A stretch of DNA of 46,533 bases from an uncultured Chitinophagaceae bacterium (GCA_903830285.1 CAIKTE010000276.1:1-46533); one strand, 5' to 3'. Shown: positions 35,183 through 44,884, numbered from the stretch's first letter. Made by a program: numbers and translations. Notes: generated by a model from the sequence alone, not told the origin.

Positions 35183-37192
35183 TTATTTTTTCTCTTTCAT
35201 CCAGATGGCCATTTCTCCCTTTCCTCTGTTGGCCCAAGCATAATAGGGTATTGCAACAAATGGCACTGTTACTGTTTCGGTTTTATTTGTAACAGCATCT
35301 GTTTCAACTTTTAAACCATTTGTTTTTAAAACAGTAATACCATTCAGTAATTCAGGTTGAAATATTGTTGTAAAATTTGCAGCGGCAGGAATAATGATAT
35401 TACTGGTTCTTCCGTTATTATCAACCCACTCTGCACAATAGATGATCGGTCCCATTTGTAATGCAACTTTTCCATTGTCTTCAGACACCACTTTATTGGC
35501 AATAACACGTTTCACTTCCATGGGCAAATTCACTTCTATTTTATCTCCTTTATTCCATTGCCTATTCAATACTGCATAACCATTTTCTATTGTATAAGAT
35601 ATGGACTGGCCATTGATCTTTATCACAACTTTCTTCTCTGCCGTATTTTTAAATTGATAGAGATCAGATGGAATGGCTTCATTCTGCGCCCATCCCGGTA
35701 TACGTACTAAAAAATTAAACTTTGTTTGTTTTGCTGGGTTGATCGTAAAACTCAAATCACCATTCCATGGATAATTATTTTGCTGAATGATCTCAACATT
35801 ATTTTTCGCAATGATCATTTGTGAAGAACCGCTGATAAAAAGATTGGCATAAACTTTTTCTTCTTTTTGCGCATATACATATCCTGGAATAGAAGGGATC
35901 AATCTTACCAGATTTGTAGGGCAGCAGGAACATTCAAACCAACCCGATCTTGCAACTTCCACATTACCATCAGTAAATCCGTTGGCCGTTTGTTTTGTAA
36001 CTGCAGATTCAACCTGCATGGCGTTGGTATAAAAAAATGATTTGCCATCAAGTCCAATGCCTGATATCAAACCATTGTATAAAGTCTTTTCCAAAACATC
36101 TATGTATTTGCTTTCGCCATGCAATAAGAACATTCTTTCATTCCAATACACATTGGCTATTGCTGCACAGGTTTCGTTGTAGGCACTTGCATTGGGTAAT
36201 TCATAATTTTTGCCATAACGTTCTCCATCGCCTTTTGCACCTACACTACCCTGCACATACATTTTTTTGGTCACCACATTTTCCCATATCTTATCGATCG
36301 CATGCAATAATGAATCATCCCCGGTTAATGCGGCAACGTCTGCCACAGCGGAATATAAATACCCAGCACGAACGGCATGACCTTCTGCCTCATCCTGCAA
36401 TTTTACCGGTTTATCGTCCTGCCAATATGATCCGTTCTTCCATGAATCATCACTTGCGGAATTATATCCTGCATATTTTCCTCTTGCTTCAATAAAGAAC
36501 TTAGCGGTGTTTAAATATTCTTTCTTCCCGGTGATGCGATATAGTTTTACCAAACCCATTTCAACGATCTCATGCCCCGGTGCAACAGATCTTTTAGCAG
36601 GACCAAATACACTGCAAACCAGATCAGCATTCTTCAATGCAATATTTAACAGATTTGTTTTTTTAGTAGCGAGATAATGTGCGGCAGCAGCTTCATATAA
36701 ATGTCCTGCATTGTATAATTCATGACTCAATTCTCTTTCTTTTTCCCAACGTTCTTTACCTGACCACGGATGCGCTGCTGCGGGATTAATGGTTCGAGCC
36801 GTATACAAATAACCATCTTCTTCCTGCGCTTTAGCGATGATGGTAATTAATGAATCAATATAAGCCAGCAATTTAGCATCAGGATGAACAGCCAGTGAAA
36901 ATGAAGCGCCCTCGATGGTCTTATAAATATCCGTATCATCAAAGGGGTATTTTGTACAAAGCTTGCCGCTTCTGTTTCCCGCCATTACAAAATTGGTGAC
37001 CCTTCCGGTAGATTCACAACGTTCAAAAGATGCAGGAATGGTAACAGTGCGATTGATCTCAATTCTTGGAGACCAAAAATGATCATTCAGTTTAACCTTT
37101 GAAAAATCAACAGCCTTGATCGAATAATCTCTTTGTTGTGCATTGGCTATAAGGCCAACAGCGATCATCAGAATAAAAGCAATCGTTTTCAT
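35183..37192 (-). CDS. GH127 beta-L-arabinofuranosidase, secreted
   Basis: From the ATG at 37192 the protein has 669 residues with a clean Sec signal peptide ([19 protein letters not shown]); an upstream ATG at 37213 would add seven residues and spoil it. GH127 enzymes are zinc-dependent and use a cysteine nucleophile. The site is complete: E340 and C342 in [11 protein letters not shown], and C423 and C424 in [11 protein letters not shown], nearly the same numbering as in the studied Bifidobacterium enzyme HypBA1 (E338, C340, C417, C418). E324 in GERYG is the likely acid/base. It releases beta-L-arabinofuranose, as found on hydroxyproline-rich plant glycoproteins, directly before the cytoplasmic arabinose steps encoded by its neighbours. 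Confidence 0.93.
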   Translation of the reverse strand: MKTIAFILMIAVGLIANAQQRDYSIKAVDFSKVKLNDHFWSPRIEINRTVTIPASFERCESTGRVTNFVMAGNRSGKLCTKYPFDDTDIYKTIEGASFSLAVHPDAKLLAYIDSLITIIAKAQEEDGYLYTARTINPAAAHPWSGKERWEKERELSHELYNAGHLYEAAAAHYLATKKTNLLNIALKNADLVCSVFGPAKRSVAPGHEIVEMGLVKLYRITGKKEYLNTAKFFIEARGKYAGYNSASDDSWKNGSYWQDDKPVKLQDEAEGHAVRAGYLYSAVADVAALTGDDSLLHAIDKIWENVVTKKMYVQGSVGAKGDGERYGKNYELPNASAYNETCAAIANVYWNERMFLLHGESKYIDVLEKTLYNGLISGIGLDGKSFFYTNAMQVESAVTKQTANGFTDGNVEVARSGWFECSCCPTNLVRLIPSIPGYVYAQKEEKVYANLFISGSSQMIIAKNNVEIIQQNNYPWNGDLSFTINPAKQTKFNFLVRIPGWAQNEAIPSDLYQFKNTAEKKVVIKINGQSISYTIENGYAVLNRQWNKGDKIEVNLPMEVKRVIANKVVSEDNGKVALQMGPIIYCAEWVDNNGRTSNIIIPAAANFTTIFQPELLNGITVLKTNGLKVETDAVTNKTETVTVPFVAIPYYAWANRGKGEMAIWMKEKK

Positions 37193-37281
37193 TTGTTTAT
37201 TGTTGATGTTCATTGTATCATCAGCATTGAAGCAGCATAGTACAATATAAATTTTTCTATCTCACTAACGGAATTAGCTGT

Positions 37282-37977
37282 TTATTGACCGTAATAACTA
37301 TCCGGACCATGTTTGCGTTCAAAATGTTTTTGGATCAATGCATCTTTTAATCTGGGTGCATTGGGATTAATTTGCTGTGTTAATAAAGCTGTTTGTGCTA
37401 TAAATTCCAATACGGCACTATTGTGTACGGCTTTATTTGCATTCTTACCCCAGGTAAAGGGTGCATGATTGCCCACTAAAACCATTTCCACTTCTTTATA
37501 ATTTAATTTTCTTTTTGTAAAACAATTCAATATTTGAAATCCTGTTTCCTGTTCATAATTTCCTTTGATCATCTCATCACTCATGGGTGCTGCACAGGGA
37601 ATATCGACCGTATTATAATCTGCATGAGTGGTGCCGTAAATAGGAATATCCAACTGGCTTTGTGCCCATGCAGTTGCATAAGTGGAATGTGTATGCACGA
37701 TGCCACCGATCGCATCCCAATGTTTATAGAGTACTCCATGAGTCTTGGTATCGGATGAAGGCCTTAAAGAACCCTCCACAACATTTCCCTCAAAATCAAC
37801 GATCACCATTTTCGCGGGGTTTAATTCTTCGTAAGCCACACCACTTGGTTTGATGGCAAAAACGGCAAGGCTTCTGTCAACGGCACTTACATTACCAAAC
37901 GTAAATAATACCAGCCCTAATTTTGGTAATTGCATATTGGCATCATATGCTTCCTGTCGAATGTGTTCATACTTCAT
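37282..37977 (-). CDS. araD: L-ribulose-5-phosphate 4-epimerase
   Basis: The protein has 231 residues, the same length as the Escherichia coli enzyme. It turns L-ribulose-5-phosphate into D-xylulose-5-phosphate, which enters the pentose phosphate pathway. Class II aldolase-fold marks are FTFGNVSAVDR, AIKPSGVAYEEL, RPSSDTKTHGVLYKHW with the conserved Asp-Thr, and the zinc site GIVHTHSTYATAWAQ and TTHADYNTVDIPC. NHAPFTWGKNANKAVHNS is near the C-terminal part. There is no signal peptide. It lies 33 bases behind araB and 89 bases before the GH127 gene. Confidence 0.97.
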   Translation of the reverse strand: MKYEHIRQEAYDANMQLPKLGLVLFTFGNVSAVDRSLAVFAIKPSGVAYEELNPAKMVIVDFEGNVVEGSLRPSSDTKTHGVLYKHWDAIGGIVHTHSTYATAWAQSQLDIPIYGTTHADYNTVDIPCAAPMSDEMIKGNYEQETGFQILNCFTKRKLNYKEVEMVLVGNHAPFTWGKNANKAVHNSAVLEFIAQTALLTQQINPNAPRLKDALIQKHFERKHGPDSYYGQ

Positions 37978-38010
37978 TGATCAATGATTAAAAAGATTAG
38001 CAGATCAGTT

Positions 38011-39663
38011 TTATGTAGCTACTGTCAATTCCTTTTCAATAAATATACCCAGTTCAGAATATTTCTGATAACGCTTTGCATATAATTCAACACGTAACGA
38101 ATCAGGTGTATACACCGCATCAAAACCTTGCCCCATGGCCTGCATCGCGTCTTCTACTTTTTCATAGACACCACTGGCCGTTGCGGCAAACATGGCTGCA
38201 CCCAATGCACAGGTCTGTTCGCTTTTATGAATTTTGATAGGCATGTTACATACGTCTGCCATCATCTGCATGATGAATGGCGATTTTTTTGCAACACCAC
38301 CCAGGCCGATCAATCCTTTCACCGGAATTCCCTCTTCTATAAATCTATCAACAATTTTCTTAGCCCCAAAACAAGTGGCTTCCACAATGGCTCTGTACAC
38401 TTTAACAGCATCACTTCCCAAATTCAATCCCGCCAATGCACCCTTTAATAATTGATTGGCATCGGGAGTGCGTCTTCCGTTGAACCAATCTAAGGCAATC
38501 TCGTTATAATCTTCAAAAGAAAGTTCGGCCGCTTTTTTATCTAATTGAGGAAGGATATTCTTTTCGATCTGTTCAGCCAATGCCGCATCATCTAAAAATT
38601 GTAAAGGCCATGCCAATAAATTTTTAAACCAGGCATACGCATCACCGAATGCTGATTGTCCTGCCTCCAATCCCAACATACCCGGAATAACCGAGCCCGG
38701 AACCTGACCGCAAATACCCTTGATCAATTTATCTTTTACTTCATCCATCGGTGCCACTAAAATATCGCAGGTGGATGTCCCAATTATTTTGCTTAGATAA
38801 TAAGGTTCTATTTGTCCGCCCACAGCACCCATATGACAATCAAAAGCGCCAATACCAATTGTTACTGTTTCGGGTAATCCCAATTTAGTGGCCCACTCTT
38901 TTGAAATTAGGCCAACAGATTGGTCTGCCGAAAAAGTATCTTCAAATAATTTTTTGGTGAACCCTTTTAATACAGGATCAAGCGAAGCAAAGAATTCATC
39001 TGCTGGTAATCCTCCAAACGCTGCTGCCCATAATGCTTTGTGACCAGCACTGCAAACACCGCGTTTTAATTGCCTCACATCATTACCACCCGTTAAAACA
39101 AAAGGTATCCAATCGCAATGTTCTACCCATGATGCAATATGCTCACGAACTGCTTTATCTTCTCTTAATACATGTAATAACTTAGCCCAATACCATTCAC
39201 TTGAATAAATACCTCCAACAAACTGTAAATAATTAATGTCAAATTTTTCAGCATGTGCGTTTATTTCTGCGGCTTCTTTAACGGAAGTATGGTCTTTCCA
39301 CAGCACGAACATGGCGTTGGGATTGTTCTCAAATTGCGGTAACATACAAAGAGGCGTTCCGCTTGCATCAACTGCTATCGGAGTTGAGCCCGTAGTATCC
39401 ACCGAAATACCTTTAATATTTGCAGCCACCTCTTTTCCTGCCTTGGCAATACAATCTTTAATGGTATGATCCAACCCTTCTGTATAATCCAAAGGATGCT
39501 GTCGAAATTGATTGAGGGAAGGATTGCAATATTTTCCTGCTTTCCAACGGGGATAATAAAAAACGGATGTGGCTATTTCTTTGCCTGAATGGGCATCTAC
39601 AAGGATGCTGCGTACGGAATCTGTTCCATAATCCACTCCAATAACATAAGCTGAACTTGGCAT
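38011..39663 (-). CDS. araB: L-ribulokinase, first gene of the arabinose operon
   Basis: This 550-residue FGGY-family kinase compares with 566 residues in Escherichia coli AraB. The N-terminal phosphate loop reads VIGVDYGTDSVRSILVDA. The ribulokinase type is supported by YYPRWKAGKYCNPSLNQFRQ, TSTCDILVAP, GLEAGQSAFGDAYAWFKNLL and the nucleotide site GLGGVAKKSPFIMQMMADV. It phosphorylates L-ribulose at O5. As the first gene it follows a 348-base region with a candidate AraR site at 39705-39720. The order araB-araD-GH127-araA-transporter-araR-HAD is compact and on one strand. Confidence 0.97.
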   Translation of the reverse strand: MPSSAYVIGVDYGTDSVRSILVDAHSGKEIATSVFYYPRWKAGKYCNPSLNQFRQHPLDYTEGLDHTIKDCIAKAGKEVAANIKGISVDTTGSTPIAVDASGTPLCMLPQFENNPNAMFVLWKDHTSVKEAAEINAHAEKFDINYLQFVGGIYSSEWYWAKLLHVLREDKAVREHIASWVEHCDWIPFVLTGGNDVRQLKRGVCSAGHKALWAAAFGGLPADEFFASLDPVLKGFTKKLFEDTFSADQSVGLISKEWATKLGLPETVTIGIGAFDCHMGAVGGQIEPYYLSKIIGTSTCDILVAPMDEVKDKLIKGICGQVPGSVIPGMLGLEAGQSAFGDAYAWFKNLLAWPLQFLDDAALAEQIEKNILPQLDKKAAELSFEDYNEIALDWFNGRRTPDANQLLKGALAGLNLGSDAVKVYRAIVEATCFGAKKIVDRFIEEGIPVKGLIGLGGVAKKSPFIMQMMADVCNMPIKIHKSEQTCALGAAMFAATASGVYEKVEDAMQAMGQGFDAVYTPDSLRVELYAKRYQKYSELGIFIEKELTVAT

Positions 39664-40011
39664 AATCTGGCTATATCGTTAAAATGATCTGCTAATATAA
39701 AACAGTTTATTTAATTAAACGTATAAATTACACTTATTTTTTCATTGTTTATTTTTACCTTTTATATACCTGGTTTAGTCTGGTTAGAATTAACGATTCA
39801 CTTGTATCAAAATACCGATGTTTAAACTGCTTTTATCATGCTCTAAAATACGATTCGCATACCCCTATGTACAGGATGGTATTCATAATATATACTATAG
39901 CTTCGCACACTGAAAAATTGAGTGCATCCATTTGCAACAACAGTAAAGCATTAAGAATCCATAAACTAAACACTTCCGTAAACCAGGTTGCAAACTCTAA
40001 CAATTCAACAT
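39664..40011. other. 348-base divergent region between araB and the aldolase-like gene
   Basis: The region contains a 16-base dyad at 39705-39720 and a short direct repeat, CTGGTTTAGT followed by CTGGTTAGAA at about 39770. A 65-codon minus-strand frame at 39836-40033 looks hydrophobic but overlaps the aldolase start and has no recognisable motif; I do not call it. No other gene is seen. Confidence 0.55.
39705..39720. promoter_or_regulatory. Candidate AraR operator in front of araB
   Basis: GTTTATTTAATTAAAC pairs at seven of eight positions about its centre and lies 42 bases before the araB start codon, where a repressor site would cover the promoter. No matching second copy was noticed by eye, so the link to AraR is position-based only. 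Confidence 0.35.
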
Positions 40012-41307
40012 ATGAATAAGATACTCGACACAAAGTTCATGCATCCCAGAGATCAGATCACATTGATCATTGCCAGAATTTATAAAAGAAGACTGACAAC
40101 TACATCCGGTGGAAATATTTCTATCATAGATAAGAATGGTGATATCTGGATCACACCATCTGCTGTTGATAAAGGTTCATTAAAAGCTTCCGATATAGTA
40201 TGTGTAAGAAAGAACGGAACCATCGAAGGAAAACATAAACCATCCTCTGAATATCCTTTTCATAAATCTATTTATGAATGCAGACCTGATATCAAATCTA
40301 TCATTCACGCACACCCACCAGCATTGGTTTCTTTCAGCATTGTTCGTCAGGTGCCGAATACGAATGTATTCCCTCAGGCAAAACACGCATGCGGTACTGT
40401 TGGCTATGCCGATTATGAAGTTCCCGGCAGTTATGCATTGGGCAAGAAGATCGCAAACGAGTTTATAAAAGGTTTTACTGCCGTGATCATGGAAAATCAT
40501 GGTACTGTTGTTGGAGGCACTGATATTGCCGATGCTTTTCAGCGTTTTGAAACATTGGAATTTACTGCAAGTACCATTTTATTTGCCAACCAGATAGGCA
40601 ATCCCAATTATTTAACAGAAGAACAGATACAATTTTATGAAGAGAATTCATTTTCTATATTCCCGGTTTTGGAAAATGTAGAATATTTACCAGATGAACA
40701 GGAAATGAGATTGGAGATCTGTAATATTGTTAGACGTGCATGTGAACAAGGTCTGATGATCAGTTCGTATGGAACAGTTTCTGCCCGTCTCAAAGAAAAT
40801 AATTTTTTAATTACACCTACCGGTATTTCGCGATGGGATTATCATTTGAATGATCTCGTTCAGATAACTGATGGCAAATGTGAAGCAGGGAAAAAACCAA
40901 GCAGATCTGCGCAATTGCACTATGAAATTTATAAGAATAATCCCAAGATCAATTCCATCATCATTACACAAACACCTTATTTAATGGCATTCGGTGTTAC
41001 CAATAATGAATTTAATGTTCGCACTATTCCGGAAAGTTGGATCTTTTTACAGGATGTGCATGCATTACCCTTTGAATCCTTGATCACCGAAACTGAAAGT
41101 ATCTCTAAAGGATTCAATCAGAATCCTGCGGTCATCATCAACAATAATTATTTCATTGTTACGGGTAATAAATTACTGCAAACATTCGATTACCTGGAAG
41201 TAGCAGAATTCAGCGCAAAGTCATTGGTAATGGGTGCTTCGCTGGGCAACCTTGTTCCTATTAACGACGAACAGGTAGAAGATCTAAGAAAAGCTTTCCT
41301 GAATTGA
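40012..41307 (+). CDS. Tandem class II aldolase/adducin-like protein with a degenerate second half
   Basis: From the ATG at 40012 the protein has 431 residues; a TTG 24 bases upstream is unlikely. It holds two class II aldolase/adducin domains, about 8-190 and 232-420. The first has the full zinc site: H99 and H101 in IIHAHPPAL, H163 in MENHGTVVGG and the catalytic-type E80 in PSSEYPFH. In the second the aligned residues are I318, Q320, N379 and S299, so metal binding is lost. Enzymes of this fold split sugar-1-phosphates (fuculose, rhamnulose) or act as epimerases. It is divergent from araB, has no partner gene on its strand, and its substrate is unknown. The dead half may serve for assembly or regulation. 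Confidence 0.85.
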   Translation: MNKILDTKFMHPRDQITLIIARIYKRRLTTTSGGNISIIDKNGDIWITPSAVDKGSLKASDIVCVRKNGTIEGKHKPSSEYPFHKSIYECRPDIKSIIHAHPPALVSFSIVRQVPNTNVFPQAKHACGTVGYADYEVPGSYALGKKIANEFIKGFTAVIMENHGTVVGGTDIADAFQRFETLEFTASTILFANQIGNPNYLTEEQIQFYEENSFSIFPVLENVEYLPDEQEMRLEICNIVRRACEQGLMISSYGTVSARLKENNFLITPTGISRWDYHLNDLVQITDGKCEAGKKPSRSAQLHYEIYKNNPKINSIIITQTPYLMAFGVTNNEFNVRTIPESWIFLQDVHALPFESLITETESISKGFNQNPAVIINNNYFIVTGNKLLQTFDYLEVAEFSAKSLVMGASLGNLVPINDEQVEDLRKAFLN

Positions 41308-41464
41308 TTCAAAAGATAATAAAAAGGATCTGGTACATTTTTATTACGCAAACGCTTGTGCATTTGTTAAACATCGTTGTGTTCCACACTTGTACTACAA
41401 CAATACAATTCTACAAGACAGCAATCAAAAAAAATATTTTATGTTGCTTACATTAAAATAACAC

Positions 41465-42340
41465 CTACATCATTTCCAAGTCTTTCCTGTATTTGCCCGG
41501 ATTTGACTTTTTGATCATCTTAAAACAACGGTTAAAATTAGAAACATTGTTGAAACCGCATTCGTATGCAATTTGAGTAATGCTTTCATTTTTGTAAGCA
41601 AGCAACTTGCAAGCATAACTGATCCTTAATTCGTTAATGAAACGAGTGCATGATTTCTGTGTGTGTGATTTAAAATACCTGCAAAAGGCATTGGGGTTCA
41701 TACTCGCAACAGTTGCCACCTGCTGCAAAGTGATCTCTTCTTTAAAATTCTTCAAAAGATATTGATACACTTTATCCATTCTTTCATTATCGCGATTTTG
41801 AAAATTATTAACATAGTTACTGCCCGCTAATAAATGATATTCATGAGTGCTGATAAGTATCTGCAGTATCTGCAAAAGGATGATGATATCAGCTATGCCA
41901 TGATTAGAAGAGATCTTAAGCAGCATGTCGATCATTTTTTTTTTGGTTTGCCCGGTTATAAACATTCCTCTTTGTGCTTTTTGAAACAATTGTTCTACTT
42001 TTTGAATTTCACCGAAAGCAGAGAAATGTTCTGTGAACTTATTTGGAGAAATAAACAGAGACCGAGAAATCGATTTATTTTTTTTCTTCGATTCCTTTTT
42101 GCTATTCGCGTTGAACCAGATATGTGGTAATCCTGAACCGAGAAAAATCAATTCGTTCTCTTCAAAATACTCAACAGAATCGCCAATAATTCTTTTGCCA
42201 TTGCCTTTTATAATGTAAGCCAACTGGCATTCTTCATGAAAATGAAATTTATTATCAAAGAATGATTGATTGATCTCTCTGATCATAAATACAGGTTTCT
42301 TTATATCATTTTCTGAAATGATGGCTGGTACCGGTTTCAT
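41465..42340 (-). CDS. AraC family transcriptional regulator
   Basis: This 291-residue regulator has an N-terminal cupin-like sensor (about 15-100, FHFHEECQLAYIIKGNGKRI) and a C-terminal double helix-turn-helix (about 195-288) with ITLQQVATVASMNPNAFCRY and ITQIAYECGFNNVSNFNRCF. It is divergent from the two DUF1080 genes at 42562-44878 and is likely to regulate them. The shared 221-base upstream region contains the dyad at 42507-42532. The cupin domain suggests a small sugar or sugar acid as effector, but this cannot be read here. Confidence 0.92.
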   Translation of the reverse strand: MKPVPAIISENDIKKPVFMIREINQSFFDNKFHFHEECQLAYIIKGNGKRIIGDSVEYFEENELIFLGSGLPHIWFNANSKKESKKKNKSISRSLFISPNKFTEHFSAFGEIQKVEQLFQKAQRGMFITGQTKKKMIDMLLKISSNHGIADIIILLQILQILISTHEYHLLAGSNYVNNFQNRDNERMDKVYQYLLKNFKEEITLQQVATVASMNPNAFCRYFKSHTQKSCTRFINELRISYACKLLAYKNESITQIAYECGFNNVSNFNRCFKMIKKSNPGKYRKDLEMM

Positions 42341-42506
42341 ATTCCTTTTTGTGTTTGGTAAACAAATGAGGTTTACAATTGACCTTTTTTAACATCAACT
42401 AGGCAAAACTTATATAAATATGCTAATTTTTTATCGAAACATGTTAATTGCTGAGAAGTAAATCATAGCTGTGATAGTTATTTTTAAACCAGTTTAATGA
42501 TTTTGC

Positions 42507-42532
42507 TTCAACGAGAAATAACATTCGTTGAA
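42507..42532. promoter_or_regulatory. Inverted repeat related to the AACGAAAA-type operators
   Basis: TTCAACGA (42507-42514) and TCGTTGAA (42525-42532) are perfect 8-base arms separated by 10 bases, ending 29 bases before the ATG at 42562. The half-site CAACGA equals that at 23314-23333, but the gap between CAACGA and TCGTTG is 10 bases here against 8 there. It may be a variant LacI-type site or a site for the AraC regulator next door. Confidence 0.5.
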
Positions 42533-42561
42533 AGCCATTCACAATTTAAATCATAGCACAT

Positions 42562-44103
42562 ATGAAAATATTAAGAATTATTTTTTCTCTCTTAGCCAGC
42601 ACCATTTTCTGCAATTATGCAACAGCGCAAACTCGCAAAGAGTTAATTTTTTCTTCTGTAAAAGTGATGGCTTCTAAACCTGATACATTGACATTTGAAA
42701 ATCAGGAATCTTCGGCTAAAAAAATAAAAGTCAAACTAAAAGGTGCAGATAAATCAAGCTTTACAATTATTTCTGTTACTAAGGCAGAAGGCCAAACAAA
42801 TAAAGTAGTTGTGTCTTTTAATCCTTCCCCTGATTTTATCGGCATTGCCCGAGCCGAGTTGCAGATCAAATCAAAAGGCAAAGGCAATTCAGTGATTGCA
42901 CTTACCGGTTTAGCAACAAAAGGTTTGGAAGGTGAAAATGAACCACCTCTTTCAAGAGTGGTGGATGCTTTGGGTTATGATATTAATGTTGGATGGAAGG
43001 GTTTGGCAAATCACAGCAGGCCTGAATTATTGGGCGATGAAATTGATGCAAGCCTCTTTAAAAAAGCAGGAGCAGGTAGCATAGAAATATTACCTGTAGC
43101 AAGATATTCTCCCGATTTTTTGCTTCCCTTTGGATACTATATAAACACAGTGAATGGTCCTGAAAAACATGAAGCAGGTATTTTGGCAAAACGAGGTGAA
43201 TTTCCTGAACATCAAACATTGTTTCCTGCTATCGCCAGTGGAAGTAAGTTCATCGATCCGGGCGAAAAAGAGTTTGGTTTCTATGCAACAGGCCCAACGC
43301 ATACTGCTTATTCTGAAGATAAATGGAATATGGCCTTGTTTCCCGTCAATGCAGTTCGTGCAACAAGGATCTATCCTGTAAAAACCAAAGCAGGTGCTGT
43401 TATCGAAAACACTTATCTCATATGCTATGAAGAAGCGAAGAATGGTGATTATAATGATTATGTTTTCGTTGTTAAAAATATCAAGCCTGTTGTAAACGAT
43501 AAATTCACGACAATTTTTAACGGAAAAGATCTTATGGGATGGCATTCATTTTTAAAAGGGATCGGAATAAATGCAGACCCCAATAACAATTTCAGGATAG
43601 AAGATGCTGCATTGCACGTAATAGGCAAAGACCTTGGTTATGTGATGACTGATAAAGTTTATACAGATTTTCATTTAAAAGTTGATTTTAAATGGGGGGT
43701 TACCAAATGGCCTCCACGCGAAAACGCGAAACGTGATGGCGGTATATGTTATAATATTCCTGCTGATGAACCTGATTCAATATGGCCCAAATCTGTTGAA
43801 TGCCAGATACAGGAAGGAGATGCAGGTGATTTCTGGATGCTGAGTTTCAGCACCATTGAAGTGGATGGCAAAATAAACAAACCTTCAAATCATACGCAGA
43901 TAGTTAAAATGAGAGATAATGAAAAAACTTATGGTGAATGGAACACAATGGAAGTGATCTCTTATAAAGGAAGATGCGTACATATAGTGAATGGGGTTGT
44001 GGTTAATTTCGGAGAGAATGTAAGCACTAAAAACGGAAGGATATTATTGCAATCCGAGTATTCTGAAATTTATTACCGCAACGTAAAGATTGAGCAATTA
44101 TAA
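42562..44103 (+). CDS. Secreted DUF1080 protein with N-terminal Ig-like and lectin-like domains
   Basis: The protein has 513 residues with a Sec signal peptide (to about 22). Three parts can be seen: an Ig-like domain of the choice-of-anchor/ASH type (about 35-118, KVVVSFNPSPDFIGIARAEL); a beta-rich domain (about 125-310) ending in EEAKNGDYNDYVFVVKNI, an Asp/Asn-rich pattern like that of calcium-binding DUF4114-type modules; and a DUF1080 domain (about 314-513, FTTIFNGKDLMGWHSF, VECQIQEGDAGDFW, YYRNVKIEQL). The last family includes 3-keto-glycoside hydrolases. The added domains probably bind glycan or the cell surface. It is followed after 31 bases by a second DUF1080 gene and is divergent from an AraC gene. 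Confidence 0.85.
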   Translation: MKILRIIFSLLASTIFCNYATAQTRKELIFSSVKVMASKPDTLTFENQESSAKKIKVKLKGADKSSFTIISVTKAEGQTNKVVVSFNPSPDFIGIARAELQIKSKGKGNSVIALTGLATKGLEGENEPPLSRVVDALGYDINVGWKGLANHSRPELLGDEIDASLFKKAGAGSIEILPVARYSPDFLLPFGYYINTVNGPEKHEAGILAKRGEFPEHQTLFPAIASGSKFIDPGEKEFGFYATGPTHTAYSEDKWNMALFPVNAVRATRIYPVKTKAGAVIENTYLICYEEAKNGDYNDYVFVVKNIKPVVNDKFTTIFNGKDLMGWHSFLKGIGINADPNNNFRIEDAALHVIGKDLGYVMTDKVYTDFHLKVDFKWGVTKWPPRENAKRDGGICYNIPADEPDSIWPKSVECQIQEGDAGDFWMLSFSTIEVDGKINKPSNHTQIVKMRDNEKTYGEWNTMEVISYKGRCVHIVNGVVVNFGENVSTKNGRILLQSEYSEIYYRNVKIEQL

Positions 44104-44134
44104 TTTAATAAAATAAACTTTAGTACTATTTATA

Positions 44135-44878
44135 ATGAAAATAATCACATTAAGCATTTTAAATTTTATAACGTGTATTTCAGTTTTCGGTCAGGCAATG
44201 CATGTAGGTGATCCGAAACTGACTGAGATATGGTCACCAGTTCCAAAAATAATCAGTCCGGGTAAAACAGTTTCTGATCCCCCATCTGATGCCATTATTT
44301 TATTCAATGGTTTTGATGGTTCTGAATGGGTGCACAAAGATGGCAAAACATCTACCTGGAAAGTAGCTGACGGTTGTTTAACTGTAAATCCTTTCTCCGG
44401 TGATATTCAAACCAAACAATCATTCGGCGATTGTCAATTACATATCGAGTGGCGCACTCCTGAAGTGGTTGTAAGTGAAGGACAGGGCAGAGGCAACAGC
44501 GGAGTATTTTTAATGAGCAGATATGAGTTGCAAGTGTTGGATTCGTATAATAATTCAACTTATTCAAACGGGCAAGCGGGAAGTATCTATAAACAACACA
44601 TGCCGTTGGTAAATGTTTGCCGCCCTCCGGGTGAATGGCAGACTTATGATATTTTCTTTACTGCACCGCAGTTTTATGCAGACAGTTCTCTGAAATCAGC
44701 AGCAAGAATGACTGTTGTACAAAACGGCGTGTTGATTCAAAACAATGTGGAATTATGGGGGGCCATGCAATTTATCGGTGTACCCAAATATGAAAAGCAT
44801 GCAGCTAAAGAACCACTTTTATTGCAGGATCATCATAATCCGGTTAGCTTTAGAAATATCTGGATCAGAAACTTATAG
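44135..44878 (+). CDS. Secreted single-domain DUF1080 (3-keto-disaccharide hydrolase-like) protein
   Basis: The protein has 247 residues with a Sec signal peptide (MKIITLSILNFITCISVFGQ). One DUF1080 domain spans about 45-247: AIILFNGFDGSEWVHKDGK, then QLHIEWRTPE, the family core GRGNSGVFLMSRYELQVLDS, GSIYKQHMPLVNVCRPPGEW and the terminal strand SFRNIWIRNL. It follows the larger DUF1080 gene by 31 bases, clearly in one operon. The two differ in their central strands (NSGVFLM here, GGICYNI there), so they may act on different sugars or in sequence. No oxidoreductase gene is attached to this pair within the window; the one at 18037 or 12966 could serve it. Confidence 0.9.
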   Translation: MKIITLSILNFITCISVFGQAMHVGDPKLTEIWSPVPKIISPGKTVSDPPSDAIILFNGFDGSEWVHKDGKTSTWKVADGCLTVNPFSGDIQTKQSFGDCQLHIEWRTPEVVVSEGQGRGNSGVFLMSRYELQVLDSYNNSTYSNGQAGSIYKQHMPLVNVCRPPGEWQTYDIFFTAPQFYADSSLKSAARMTVVQNGVLIQNNVELWGAMQFIGVPKYEKHAAKEPLLLQDHHNPVSFRNIWIRNL

Positions 44879-44884
44879 AGAAAT

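Noticed and set aside
35145-35237. N-terminal extension of araA.
   Set aside because: The family begins at [13 protein letters not shown]; the extension overlaps the end of the GH127 gene in another frame and is highly charged, unlike the family.
39836-40033. Hydrophobic 65-codon minus-strand ORF in front of the aldolase-like gene.
   Set aside because: It overlaps the start of the real gene, has no motif and lies in a regulatory region; the hydrophobicity follows from base composition.
41346-41361. ACGCAAACGCTTGTGC, resembling a PurR/LacI-type operator.
   Set aside because: It lies between two convergent gene ends, not in a promoter, and its symmetry is imperfect.
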